Notes under the pieces: generated by a model
The model's database searches: none
Told to the model about the DNA's origin: nothing
Seen by the model: only the letters and a program-made list of their open reading frames with translations
Position numbers and translations under genes: made by a program
Assembly (NCBI RefSeq): GCF_036014195.1
Contig: NZ_CP107918.1
Location: 6,262,001 to 6,326,000, forward strand
From: Streptomyces sp. NBC_00442
Lineage (GTDB): Bacteria > Actinomycetota > Actinomycetes > Streptomycetales > Streptomycetaceae
Direction: 5' to 3'
Length of the DNA: 64,000 bases
In this document: positions 9,079 through 18,246 of the stretch, piece by piece
How the letters are laid out: every line of letters begins with the position of its first letter
Position numbering within the stretch: position 1 is the first letter of the stretch

Positions 9079-9397
9079 GACAGCCGTACCTATCGTGCGC
9101 GGGCCGCTCTTGTCACCCCGTCACCACCAGGCGGGACGGCCGGCGGCCGGGAGGCGCGGCCGAGTGCGGTGCCGTGGGCGCCGCGCGTGCGTGCCGGTGT
9201 CCAAACAGGTGCGGAACGTGATTTTCTCCGGCGGAACGACGGGTAAATCTCACGATGTGAGACGTCGGTCGGGTGTGGCCATGAGGCGTCATGGCCACTG
9301 ACCGCCATCCGGAGGCGTTGATCACCCCCTGTCCGGCCGACACGATGGAAGCCGTACTTCGCGGCAATCACATCGCTCTCACGTTCGGGGGAACATC
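9079..9397. other. Divergent intergenic region at the left border of the SAM-centred cluster
   Basis: No gene is seen. It contains an exact short palindrome at 9248-9262 and AT-richer words around it (gattttc, gtaaatct), consistent with promoters for the CoA-transferase and for the small peptide/oxidoreductase/LuxR operon. Confidence 0.45.
9248..9262. promoter_or_regulatory. Inverted repeat TCTCAC-GAT-GTGAGA, possible operator
   Basis: A perfect 6-3-6 inverted repeat lies in the divergent region 136 bases before the small peptide start. Its size and place fit a dimeric regulator site. The protein binding it is unknown; the LuxR-type regulator at 10578 or an outside regulator are options. Confidence 0.4.
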
Positions 9398-9577
9398 ATG
9401 GAGAAAGCTCTGCGCGTACGGATATGTACGGCCGCCGCATCCCTGGCGCTCGCGGTGGGAGCCGTGGCCGCGGGCCATGCCGTCGCTTCACCGTGGTCGC
9501 CCGCGGCCCCGCACGCCCTGGCCGACGGGCCGTCCGCCGCGGTGGCCGCCCCCGGGGACGACAACGGGTGGTGGTAG
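9398..9577 (+). CDS. Small secreted peptide (59 residues) ending in DDNGWW
   Basis: The ATG at 9398 follows a GGGGGA sequence and opens a 59-codon frame. It has a typical signal-peptide core (SLALAVGAVAAGHAVA), an Ala/Pro-rich mature part and an acidic-aromatic end DDNGWW. Its TAG lies inside the start region of the next gene, whose GTG codons at 9568 and 9571 overlap it, so the two are probably translationally coupled. It resembles the many short exported peptides of Streptomyces with no known role. It could be a signal, an export-linked leader or a precursor; nothing in the sequence decides this. Confidence 0.6.
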   Translation: MEKALRVRICTAAASLALAVGAVAAGHAVASPWSPAAPHALADGPSAAVAAPGDDNGWW

Positions 9578-10581
9578 CCGCCCCGGCCACCTCGGACGTG
9601 CCCGTCGCCTCGGAGGTGCCCGTCGTCCTGGACGCGCCGGACGCGCCGGACGCGCCGGACGCCCCGGACGTCAACGTCGGCCTCGTCGGCTTCGGAGTGG
9701 CGGGGCGTCAGCACGCCGAGGCCCTGGCCGGCGTGAGGGGATTCCGGGTCGCCGCGGTGGTCGAGGCGAACGCGGGCCTGACGACGGGCTCGCTGCGGCG
9801 CCTTCCCTCGTGGGAGGTGCTGCTCGCCGACCCGGGCATCAACCTGGTGGGGCTCTGCCTGCCGCCCGGCGGCCGGGCGGCACTCGCCCTGGAGGCGCTG
9901 AAGGCCGGCAAGGCCGTCCTGCTGGAGGCTCCGCCCGCCCTCAGCGAGGGGGAGGTCGACCTCATGGTGGCCACGGCCGAGCAGGTCGGCAGACCCATCG
10001 GTGTCATGCTCCAGCACCGGCACCGGCTCCCGGAAGCCGTCCGTGCGGCCGACTGGTCCGCGCCCTCGGTCACGGCGACGCTCGAAGTGTCCCGGTTCCG
10101 GCCGCCGGCCCACTTCCACCGGGCCGGATGGCGCTCGGATCCGGCCTCGGCCCTGGGCGGCACGGCCGCCCACCTCGCCGTCCACTACGTGGATCTCGCC
10201 TGCCAACTCCTCGGCGCCCCCTCGGGTGTGTGGACCGCCCCGCTGCGGGAGGTGCGCCGGGGCATCGACACCCGCGTCACCGGCGTCGTCGAGTTCGTCA
10301 GCGGGGCCACCCTCTCCTTCACCGCGACCTCCGAGGCCGCCGCCTCCTCGGAACGCCTGAGGGTGCTCGGCCCCGACCACAGCCTGTCGGTCGACAACGG
10401 GACCGTCAGCGCGCGGATCGGTGACGCCGAGGGGGTCTGGCCCACCCTGCGGGGCCCTTCGCTGCGGCGGCTCGTCTACCAGGACATGGCCGAGGCCATG
10501 AGGTCGGGAGGCAGGCCACGCCGCAGCGATCTGGAAGGCGCACGCGCCGTGACCCGGATCCTGCGGGCGCTGCGCGCGTGA
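9568..10581 (+). CDS. Gfo/Idh/MocA-type NAD(P)-binding protein lacking the usual Lys of EKP
   Basis: The core begins VNVGLVGFGVAGRQHAEAL, a Rossmann glycine motif, and the C-terminal half has GGTAAHLAVHYVDLACQLLG with the conserved His of the family. Such proteins oxidise or reduce sugar-like alcohols. The motif normally read as EKP is EAP here (VLLEAPPALSE), so the catalytic Lys is replaced by Ala. The N-terminus repeats DAPDAPDAPDAP before the fold, so the true start could be later than the GTG at 9568. It overlaps the peptide gene upstream and the LuxR gene downstream (GTGA), forming a three-gene unit at the cluster edge. Confidence 0.78.
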   Translation: MVVAAPATSDVPVASEVPVVLDAPDAPDAPDAPDVNVGLVGFGVAGRQHAEALAGVRGFRVAAVVEANAGLTTGSLRRLPSWEVLLADPGINLVGLCLPPGGRAALALEALKAGKAVLLEAPPALSEGEVDLMVATAEQVGRPIGVMLQHRHRLPEAVRAADWSAPSVTATLEVSRFRPPAHFHRAGWRSDPASALGGTAAHLAVHYVDLACQLLGAPSGVWTAPLREVRRGIDTRVTGVVEFVSGATLSFTATSEAAASSERLRVLGPDHSLSVDNGTVSARIGDAEGVWPTLRGPSLRRLVYQDMAEAMRSGGRPRRSDLEGARAVTRILRALRA

Positions 10582-11222
10582 ACCCGTCCGTGCCCGGCAC
10601 TCCGAACAGTTCACCCTGCGAGGTTTCGTTGTTCGAGATCGGTCTCATCCACAACCACCCGCTCATCGAGTGGGCCGTCAGCCAAGCCCTCGCGGGAGCA
10701 CAGGACATGTGCGTCCACGTGCTGAGCGCCGACCGTACCGGGCCTGCGGGGCAGGGCGCCCTGCCCGGCCGTCTGGACGTCCTGGTGATGGACCGGCCGC
10801 CCGGCCGGTCGCCGCTGGCCGAGGCCGCGGCGACCCGCGCGTCCTGCGTGCTGCTCATGTCCGCCACGGGCGCCGAGGGCGCGTACCCGGGGGTCAGCGG
10901 CTGGCTGTCCGAGCGGTCCGACCCGGTGGCCCTCGCGGCCGAGATCCGCGCGGCGGCCCGCCGCTCCCGCGCGGCGGCCGACCGCTCGCGCCGGGCACGG
11001 ACCCGGCCCGCGAGCACCCCGGACGACGTCACGCTGCTCTCCGTCCGCGAGCACCAGGTGCTGCGCATGCTGGCCCGGGGCCTGACGCACGACCAGACGG
11101 CGCGCAGACTCGGCATCAGCTGTCACACCGTGGACACGTACGTCAAGCGGGTCCGCTGCAAGCTCGGCGTCGGCACCAAGGCGGAGCTGGTCAGGGCGGC
11201 GATGGCGTACGGCTGCGACTGA
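10578..11222 (+). CDS. LuxR-family (NarL-like) transcriptional regulator
   Basis: A 214-residue protein with a response-regulator-like N-terminal region (EIGLIHNHPLIEWAVSQAL, then LDVLVMDRPPG where the phospho-acceptor Asp would lie). The C-terminal HTH is LLSVREHQVLRMLARGLTHD followed by ARRLGISCHTVDTYVKRVR, a clear LuxR helix-turn-helix. The receiver part is short and lacks the usual acidic pair near the start, so phosphorylation is doubtful. No histidine kinase is nearby. The GTG start overlaps the upstream stop as GTGA. It is a candidate pathway regulator of the adjacent cluster. Confidence 0.85.
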   Translation: MNPSVPGTPNSSPCEVSLFEIGLIHNHPLIEWAVSQALAGAQDMCVHVLSADRTGPAGQGALPGRLDVLVMDRPPGRSPLAEAAATRASCVLLMSATGAEGAYPGVSGWLSERSDPVALAAEIRAAARRSRAAADRSRRARTRPASTPDDVTLLSVREHQVLRMLARGLTHDQTARRLGISCHTVDTYVKRVRCKLGVGTKAELVRAAMAYGCD

Positions 11223-11306
11223 CACCGCGCCCCGGCCGCCCCGCCGCCCCGCCGTCACGCCCTCACGCCCTCGGGCCCTCGGGCCTCGGGCCTCGTCCTT
11301 ACGCCG

Positions 11307-12524
<1,218 letters not shown>

Positions 12525-12597
12525 GGAACTCCTCTGGAGGCGTGATCGGTGGATCCGATCGGCGTACGAGAGCGGCCGGCGGCCGGGCCGGCCGTGG

Positions 12598-12993
12598 TCA
12601 GGAGCCGGAGCGGGCGGCGGCAGGCGGATCCGCCTGCCACACCTCCCCGCGCACCAGCAGTTCGCCTGGGACGGCCCGGCGCACGACGAGGTAGACCTCG
12701 TCGGCCGGCACGGACAGGACCGCGCTCAACTCGTCGCGCAGCAACCGCAACAGCCGTTCCACGCTCTCGCGCGGGTACGTCTCCTTGCAGGTGACGAAGC
12801 CGATGGGCGCGTGCGGTCCCGCGGATCCCGGCTGCCACTCGGCGCGGTGCACCGAGTCGGCGTCGAGCCGCTGCCAGAGCAGCCAGCAGTGCTCCTGCGG
12901 GATGCCGAGGAGCCCGGTGACGGCCTTGGCGAGCCGGGCGAGAGCCGGGCGTCCGGGGCTCGCATCGGGCGACATGAGGGTGATGACGGGCAT
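12598..12993 (-). CDS. Tautomerase-superfamily protein with N-terminal Pro
   Basis: The 131-residue product starts [10 protein letters not shown], giving the Pro-1 that serves as catalytic base in 4-oxalocrotonate tautomerase/MIF-like enzymes once Met is removed. Length and two beta-alpha-beta-like halves ([14 protein letters not shown] and [19 protein letters not shown]) fit the double-unit group. These enzymes move protons between keto and enol forms or hydrate/dehalogenate small acids. It lies between the adenylation-domain gene and metK in a leftward operon. It may act on an enol or imine intermediate of the pathway, but this is inference. The C-terminal tail is Ala/Ser-rich. Confidence 0.68.
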   Translation of the reverse strand: MPVITLMSPDASPGRPALARLAKAVTGLLGIPQEHCWLLWQRLDADSVHRAEWQPGSAGPHAPIGFVTCKETYPRESVERLLRLLRDELSAVLSVPADEVYLVVRRAVPGELLVRGEVWQADPPAAARSGS

Positions 12994-13221
12994 GGGCGGG
13001 GGCCTCTCGGTGGTGGGTGCGTCGGGGCGCGCGGCGGGGGAGCCCGGCCGGGGTGAGGACGACCGCGGCGCGTGCAGTGGGCTGTGGTGCGCGGCGGTTG
13101 GGGGGCGGTGACACGTCAGGTGGAGCGGGTGCGGCGGGCACGCCCGGACGGCGGCCGCGGCGGCCGCGGTGGCCGGAGTGCGTCGGCACGGGTGGGTTCG
13201 GGCAGGTCGGGGCGGGCTCGG

Positions 13222-14790
13222 TCAGCCGGTGAGGGCGGCAAGGAGCAGCGAGCGGTCGACCTTGCCGTTGGCGGTGACCGGCAGCCGCTCGACCCGCTGG
13301 ACGATGTCGGGAACGGCGTGCGGAGGCAGCACGTGCTGGAGCGAACGGCGTACCAGTTCGGGCGGCCCTGCCGCGTCGCCGTCGGCGGTGTAGAAGAGCG
13401 CGAGCCGGTCGTAGGTGCCCAGTTCGCCGGGGACCGGAACGGCCACACAGCCCGCGACGCCCGGCAGCGCGGCCGCATGGGCCTCGATCTCCTCCGGCTC
13501 GATGCGGTGCCCGCGGATCTTGACCTGCCGGTCCGTACGCCCGGTGAAGTGCAGGACCCCCTCGGCGTCGCGGAACCCGCGGTCGCCGGTCCGGTAGAGA
13601 CGCAACTGCCGTCCTTCGAGCGCCAGTTCGGGGAAGCGGGCCGCCGTCAGGGCGGCGTCGCCGAGGTATCCGACGGCCAGGCCCGTCCCGCCGATGCACA
13701 GTTCACCGACGGCGCCCGCGGGGCACGCGCCGCCCTCGGCGTCGAGCACGTGCACCCGGGTCCCGGGGACCTCGCCGCCGAGGGGAACCCCGTGCGGCAG
13801 GTCGCAGTCCTCGGGGGTGATCGGATGGACGGTGGCGAAGACGCAACTCTCCACCGGACCGTAGCCGTTGAGCAGCCGTATGCCGGGGTGACGGGTGAGG
13901 AACCGGCCGACGTGCGCAGTGGAGAGCCGCTCGCCGCCGATGAACAGCCGGCGCAGTCCCGCGAAGCACTCCACGTCGATCTCGGTGAACAGGTTGAACA
14001 GCGAGGCGGTCAGCCAGGCCGTGTCGACCCCGTGCGTGTCGATCAGGCGCCGCAGGGTGTCCGGAAGCAGATAGTCCTCCGCCGCGGTGACACAGGTGCC
14101 GCCGGTGGTGAGCATGCCCCACAGTTCGAGCGAGAACGCGTCCCAGGGCGCGGGCGCCGCCTGCATCATGGCGGTGCCCGGCCCGAAGGCGAGCGGGCCG
14201 TCCGCCGCGAAGAGGCGCGTGGTGGCCGCGTGCGGCGACACCACGCCCTTGGGGGCGCCGCTGGTGCCCGAGGTGAAGAAGACGGCGGCGGGCGTGTCGC
14301 CCGGTCCGTCGTACGCCGTGAACCCCCCTGCCCGCCCGTCGGCCCAGTCCGCGCGGGGCGTCGCGCCGGCCCCCGCCGGACGGTCCGGGCCCGTGCCGTC
14401 GCCCGCATCGCCCGCGTCCAGGGCCGGGGGGTGCCACACGCGCCCGGCGCCGGGCGTGTCCCGCGCGTCGCTCACCAGTACCGGCGCGTCCAACTGCCGC
14501 AGCACGCCCTCGACCCGGGCGTCGGGCCAGCGCGGGTCCAGAGCCGCGTACCCGGCGCCGCACTTGAGGACCGCGAGCAGGGACACGTACAGGGCGGCCG
14601 ATCGCGGCAGCAGCACCGGGACCAGCGCGCCGGGCCCCACCCCGGCACGGGCCAGCCGCTCGGCCCAGGCGTCGGCCAGGGCGTCGAGAGCCGCGTACGA
14701 GAGACGTGTGGCGCCGTCCACCACCGCGACCGCGTCCGGCGTCAGACGCGCCTGGCGGTTGACGGCCTGATGAATGAGCACAATTCCCAC
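13222..14790 (-). CDS. Free-standing NRPS adenylation domain
   Basis: The 522-residue protein is a complete adenylation domain without fused carrier. Core motifs seen: A3 FFTSGTSGAPKGV, A4 region PWDAFSLELWG, A5 LNGYGPVESC, A7 YRTGD, A8 GRTDRQVKIRGHRIEPEEIE, A10 NGKVDR. It would activate an amino acid as AMP ester and load the carrier protein at 17120. My manual reading of the specificity positions gives D-A-L-L-F-G-G-V-F plus the A10 Lys, closest in character to codes for aliphatic residues such as Val. This reading is tentative. GTG start at 14790 with GGAGGG seven bases upstream. First gene of the leftward arm. Confidence 0.92.
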   Translation of the reverse strand: MGIVLIHQAVNRQARLTPDAVAVVDGATRLSYAALDALADAWAERLARAGVGPGALVPVLLPRSAALYVSLLAVLKCGAGYAALDPRWPDARVEGVLRQLDAPVLVSDARDTPGAGRVWHPPALDAGDAGDGTGPDRPAGAGATPRADWADGRAGGFTAYDGPGDTPAAVFFTSGTSGAPKGVVSPHAATTRLFAADGPLAFGPGTAMMQAAPAPWDAFSLELWGMLTTGGTCVTAAEDYLLPDTLRRLIDTHGVDTAWLTASLFNLFTEIDVECFAGLRRLFIGGERLSTAHVGRFLTRHPGIRLLNGYGPVESCVFATVHPITPEDCDLPHGVPLGGEVPGTRVHVLDAEGGACPAGAVGELCIGGTGLAVGYLGDAALTAARFPELALEGRQLRLYRTGDRGFRDAEGVLHFTGRTDRQVKIRGHRIEPEEIEAHAAALPGVAGCVAVPVPGELGTYDRLALFYTADGDAAGPPELVRRSLQHVLPPHAVPDIVQRVERLPVTANGKVDRSLLLAALTG

Positions 14791-14857
14791 GGAACATCCC
14801 TCCGATGCGTCGGGCTGATAAACCTAGGCGCCCGAGAGGCCCTTTACACCCGTCGCC

Positions 14858-14879
14858 CTGTCCCCGGTTCTGGGGACAG
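14858..14879. promoter_or_regulatory. Inverted repeat CTGTCCCC-N6-GGGGACAG in the divergent cluster promoter
   Basis: A perfect 8-6-8 inverted repeat sits between the two arms of the cluster, 67 bases before the adenylation-domain start and 178 bases before the hydrolase start. Placement in a divergent promoter and two-fold symmetry suit an operator for a dimeric regulator. It could also fold as a hairpin in a leader RNA. AT-containing words on either side may hold the promoters. Confidence 0.5.
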
Positions 14880-15056
14880 CGGACGACATTGACGCCGGAT
14901 CCCGTGGCAGGGAGATTAATCCCGGTCCGGCGAAGAAGAGCGTTCCTCCGGGACGCGACGCCCCGCCGGTCCACCGTCACATCCACCGCCACAGTCGCCA
15001 CCACGTCACCGCCACCGCATTCGGTCTTCCGGTCCTTCCCCATGGGGGTTTATTCG

Positions 15057-15806
15057 ATGAGCGCTCTCGATCCGGCGGCAGCCGTCCTTCCCGACCCGGC
15101 CCTCGCGGCCGCCGGCGGCACCGTCGAGCTCCTCGACTACGACGCCGTGCCGGGCCGGCCGGGCGCGGGCGGAGCCCCGGGGCACATGCTCCTGCTGCAC
15201 GGATTCGGCGGCGACAAGGAACAGCTGCGTCCCGTCGGTGACGCGCTGTGCGGCGAGAATTCCGTGGCCGTCTACCCCTCCCTGCGGGCCCACGGCGACA
15301 GCCACAAGCCGGCGTGGGGCTATTCGGCCCTCGACTTCTCCGCCGACCTGCACCGATTCGCCGACGCCCTGCCGGACGAGCTGCACCTGGTCGGCTACTC
15401 CTACGGCGGCCTGGTGGCGGCGGTCTCCGCGATCACCTGGGGCGCGTCGCGGGTGCGCAGCCTCGTGGTCGTCGACCAGTCCTTCGACGCCCACCCCGAC
15501 TGGCACGTCGCGGACGAGTGGGCCGAGGGAAGCCTGCTGCGCTGGCACTACGACTTCGGCCACCTGCCGGACCTCCTCGAACGCCTGGGCATCCCCGTCC
15601 TCGTCCTGGCCGCCGCGGAGAGCCCCAACATTCCGGCCGACGAGCGCGAGCGCCTGTCCCGTCGCGACAGCGCCCTCTTCTCCCTGGAATTCATTCGGGG
15701 TACGCATGCGGACTGCCATCGCAATACCGGCGAGATAACCTCCGCCATGCGCGATTTCTATCTCCGTCATTTCGACGGGACGAACGAAAAGGAAAGCGTC
15801 GAATGA
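15057..15806 (+). CDS. Alpha/beta hydrolase, cluster arm start
   Basis: The 249-residue protein shows HMLLLHGFGGDKEQ (oxyanion HG motif), LRAHGDSHKP and the nucleophile elbow GYSYGG with Ser115. A late Asp and His (GTHADCH) would complete the triad. It could hydrolyse an ester, thioester or amide, for example as an editing or releasing enzyme. The ATG at 15057 follows GGGGGTT. The stop overlaps the MFS start as ATGA. As first gene of the rightward arm it is under the divergent promoter. Substrate not predictable. Confidence 0.85.
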   Translation: MSALDPAAAVLPDPALAAAGGTVELLDYDAVPGRPGAGGAPGHMLLLHGFGGDKEQLRPVGDALCGENSVAVYPSLRAHGDSHKPAWGYSALDFSADLHRFADALPDELHLVGYSYGGLVAAVSAITWGASRVRSLVVVDQSFDAHPDWHVADEWAEGSLLRWHYDFGHLPDLLERLGIPVLVLAAAESPNIPADERERLSRRDSALFSLEFIRGTHADCHRNTGEITSAMRDFYLRHFDGTNEKESVE

Positions 15807-17044
15807 AAACCGGATTCATCGAGCAGGGGCCCGGTCGAACCCTGCTTGCGGGAACGCTCGCCAATTCGCTCGGAAACGGTGTGTTCCTGACGGTTTCGGC
15901 GCTCTATTTCACCCGGATCGCGGGCTTCTCGGCGGCACAACTCGGCCTTGGACTGAGCATCGCGGGCGTCGCCGGCCTCTTCGCGGGCGTGCCCTTCGGC
16001 CACCTCGCGGACCGCAGGGGCGCCCGCGGCACCTCCGCCCTGCTCCTCGTGCTGGCGGGACTCGCCACCGCCGCGTACCTCACCACCGACTCGTTCCCGC
16101 TGTTCGTCGTGATCGCCTTCTTCTACGCGATGTTCGAGCGCGGCGCACACGCCGCCCGGCAGGCGCTGATACCCGCGGTACTGAGCGGCGAGAGCCTGGT
16201 CCGGGTCCGTGCCAAGATCCGTGTCGTCACGAACGTCGGCGTCTCGGCCGGCGCGGGCTTGGGCGGGCTCGCCCTGCTGTGGGACACGAGCACGGCGTAC
16301 CACCTCACCTTCGCGCTCAACGCGGTCAGCTTCGTGGCGTGCGGGCTGCTGTTCCTGCGGCTGCCCGCGGTCGCTCCCTCCACGCGGCGCGCGCCCGGCG
16401 AGCCCCGGCTCGCGGTGCTCCACGACCGCCCGTACGCGCTGCTCGCCCTGATCAACATGGTGATGCTGCTGCACATCCCCATCCTGGAGGTCGTCCTCCC
16501 GCTCTGGATATCCCTGCACACCGGCGCACCCCGCTCGCTGACCGCGGCACTGCTGCTGCTCAACACCCTTGCCGTGGTGGGGCTCCAGGTACGGCTCACC
16601 AAGAGGATCGACGCCCTGGAACCGGCCGTCCGCGCCTTCCGCACGGCCGGAGTGGTGCTCCTCGCCTCCTGCACGGCCTTCGCCCTGTCCGCCGGCCGCG
16701 GCGCCGTGACGGCGACGGCGGTCCTGATCGTGGCCGCCGCCCTGCACGTGTACGGCGAGATGGTCCAGTCCGCCGGCTCCTGGCTGATCGGTTACGAGCT
16801 GGCCCCCAAGGACCGGCAGGGCCAGTACCAGGGCCTGTTCAACACGGGCATCGCGGCGGTCCAGATGTTCGGGCCGGTCTCGCTGACCCTGCTCCTGATC
16901 GACTGGGGCACCCCCGGCTGGCTGGTGCTCGGCGGGGTGTTCCTGGCCGGCGGGGTGCTCATGGCGCCCGCCGTGCGGTGGGCACAGCGCCGCGCCGCCG
17001 CCACCGCCGACGGAGCCGGTCCGACCGCGCTCACCACTGCCTGA
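15803..17044 (+). CDS. MFS transporter, probable exporter of the cluster product
   Basis: A 413-residue membrane protein with about twelve hydrophobic helices and the MFS loop motif GHLADRRGARG between helices 2 and 3. Proteins of this size in biosynthetic clusters usually pump the product out by proton antiport. It overlaps the hydrolase by 4 bases and is followed by the carrier-thioesterase gene after 75 bases. Export is inferred from position, not from specificity residues. Confidence 0.88.
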   Translation: MKTGFIEQGPGRTLLAGTLANSLGNGVFLTVSALYFTRIAGFSAAQLGLGLSIAGVAGLFAGVPFGHLADRRGARGTSALLLVLAGLATAAYLTTDSFPLFVVIAFFYAMFERGAHAARQALIPAVLSGESLVRVRAKIRVVTNVGVSAGAGLGGLALLWDTSTAYHLTFALNAVSFVACGLLFLRLPAVAPSTRRAPGEPRLAVLHDRPYALLALINMVMLLHIPILEVVLPLWISLHTGAPRSLTAALLLLNTLAVVGLQVRLTKRIDALEPAVRAFRTAGVVLLASCTAFALSAGRGAVTATAVLIVAAALHVYGEMVQSAGSWLIGYELAPKDRQGQYQGLFNTGIAAVQMFGPVSLTLLLIDWGTPGWLVLGGVFLAGGVLMAPAVRWAQRRAAATADGAGPTALTTA

Positions 17045-17119
17045 GCCGTCCGAGAGCCGCCACCTACGAAGACGGCCGCGCGGCCCGCCAGGGCCCGCGC
17101 GGCGAATGGGGGAAAGACC

Positions 17120-18220
17120 ATGGTCCACTGGGACGTCGCCACCACCGAGCCGGCCTCCGCCGACCGGGGCAGGGACGGAGTGGAACTCCAACTGTGCGAC
17201 GTGTGGCGCAAGTTGCTGGGCCGCACCGATGTCGGGATCCACGACGACTTCTTCTCGCTGGGCGGCCACTCGCTGCTCGCGATCCGCCTCACGGTGGAGG
17301 TGCGCCGGCTCTTCCAGGTCGACCTGACCGCCGCCGACCTGCTCGCCGCGGCCACCGTGGCGGAGCTCGCCGAGATCGTCCGCCGGGGCTCGGCGGGCGG
17401 CACCGGACAACTGGTGCGCATCCAGGCCGGTTCCGGCGGCAGCCCCGTCTACGCCCTGCCGCCGGTCTCCGGCACGGTGCTCCTCTACCCGCCCATCGCC
17501 CGCGCGATGGGGACCGACCAGCCCTTCTGGGCCGTGCAGTCGGTCGGCCTGCTGCCCGGCGAGACGCCGCTGGCGTCGCTCGAAGAGATCTCCGAGGCCT
17601 TCATCGAGCAGCTGCGCGCGGTCCACCCGGAGGGCGCCGAGTGGAACCTGATCGGCTACTCCATGGGCGGCCTGCTCGCCTACGAGACCGCCCGCAGGCT
17701 GAAGGAGCGCGGCGAACGGGTCGGGCTCGTGGGCCTGCTGGACACCCGGATCGTCGTGGAAGCGGGCGCCGACCCCGACTTCGCCCTGCGTGCCCTGCTC
17801 TGGCGCGGGCTCAAGCTGGAGGTGGACGTCGACTGGCTGCGCTCGCTCACCCCGGAGGAACGGGCCAAGGAGCTGGTGGAACGGGCCGTCGCCGCCGGGA
17901 CCATGCCGGCCGACTTCGACGCGGACCGGCTGCGCCGCATGATCGACATGTACCAGTTCAATCTGGACGCCCTCGCCGCGTACCGGATCGAACCCTACGA
18001 CGGCACGGTCACCGTCTTCCGCGTGACGGACCGCTCCATGGAGGACGGCACGCTCCCCGAGGACCTGGGCTGGAGCGAGGTGGCCGCCCGCGCCGTGGTG
18101 TGCGACGTGCCCGGCGACCACTTCACGATGGTCGAACCCGGCCAGGTCGAAGTCCTCGGCCGCCGCCTCAGGGAACAGCTCGCCCTCGCCGGCGACGCGC
18201 CCGACACGGCGCTCGCCTGA
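17120..18220 (+). CDS. Carrier protein-thioesterase didomain (PCP-TE)
   Basis: The 366-residue protein joins a peptidyl carrier domain (about 20-90; phosphopantetheine site LGGHSL, Ser51) to a type I-like thioesterase (about 98-350; GYSMGG with Ser181, and His334 in GDHFTMVEP). It would hold the residue activated by the stand-alone adenylation domain and release it as acid, lactone, diketopiperazine or amide. There is no condensation domain in the window, so chain elongation by ordinary NRPS logic is not evident. Alternatively the carrier presents one amino acid for on-carrier modification, then the thioesterase frees it. The ATG follows a GGGGGAAAGACC site. Confidence 0.92.
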   Translation: MVHWDVATTEPASADRGRDGVELQLCDVWRKLLGRTDVGIHDDFFSLGGHSLLAIRLTVEVRRLFQVDLTAADLLAAATVAELAEIVRRGSAGGTGQLVRIQAGSGGSPVYALPPVSGTVLLYPPIARAMGTDQPFWAVQSVGLLPGETPLASLEEISEAFIEQLRAVHPEGAEWNLIGYSMGGLLAYETARRLKERGERVGLVGLLDTRIVVEAGADPDFALRALLWRGLKLEVDVDWLRSLTPEERAKELVERAVAAGTMPADFDADRLRRMIDMYQFNLDALAAYRIEPYDGTVTVFRVTDRSMEDGTLPEDLGWSEVAARAVVCDVPGDHFTMVEPGQVEVLGRRLREQLALAGDAPDTALA

Positions 18221-18246
18221 TGCCCCCACAGGAGGGAACAGCCCCC

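Noticed and set aside
9398..9577. RiPP precursor peptide for the radical SAM enzyme
   Set aside because: The peptide has a signal-type hydrophobic N-terminus, not a leader, and lies 9 kb from the radical SAM gene; no recognition domain is present. Kept only as a secreted peptide.
12525..14790. SAM riboswitch upstream of metK
   Set aside because: No known SAM aptamer pattern was recognised before metK or at the start of its operon; a covariance search would decide.
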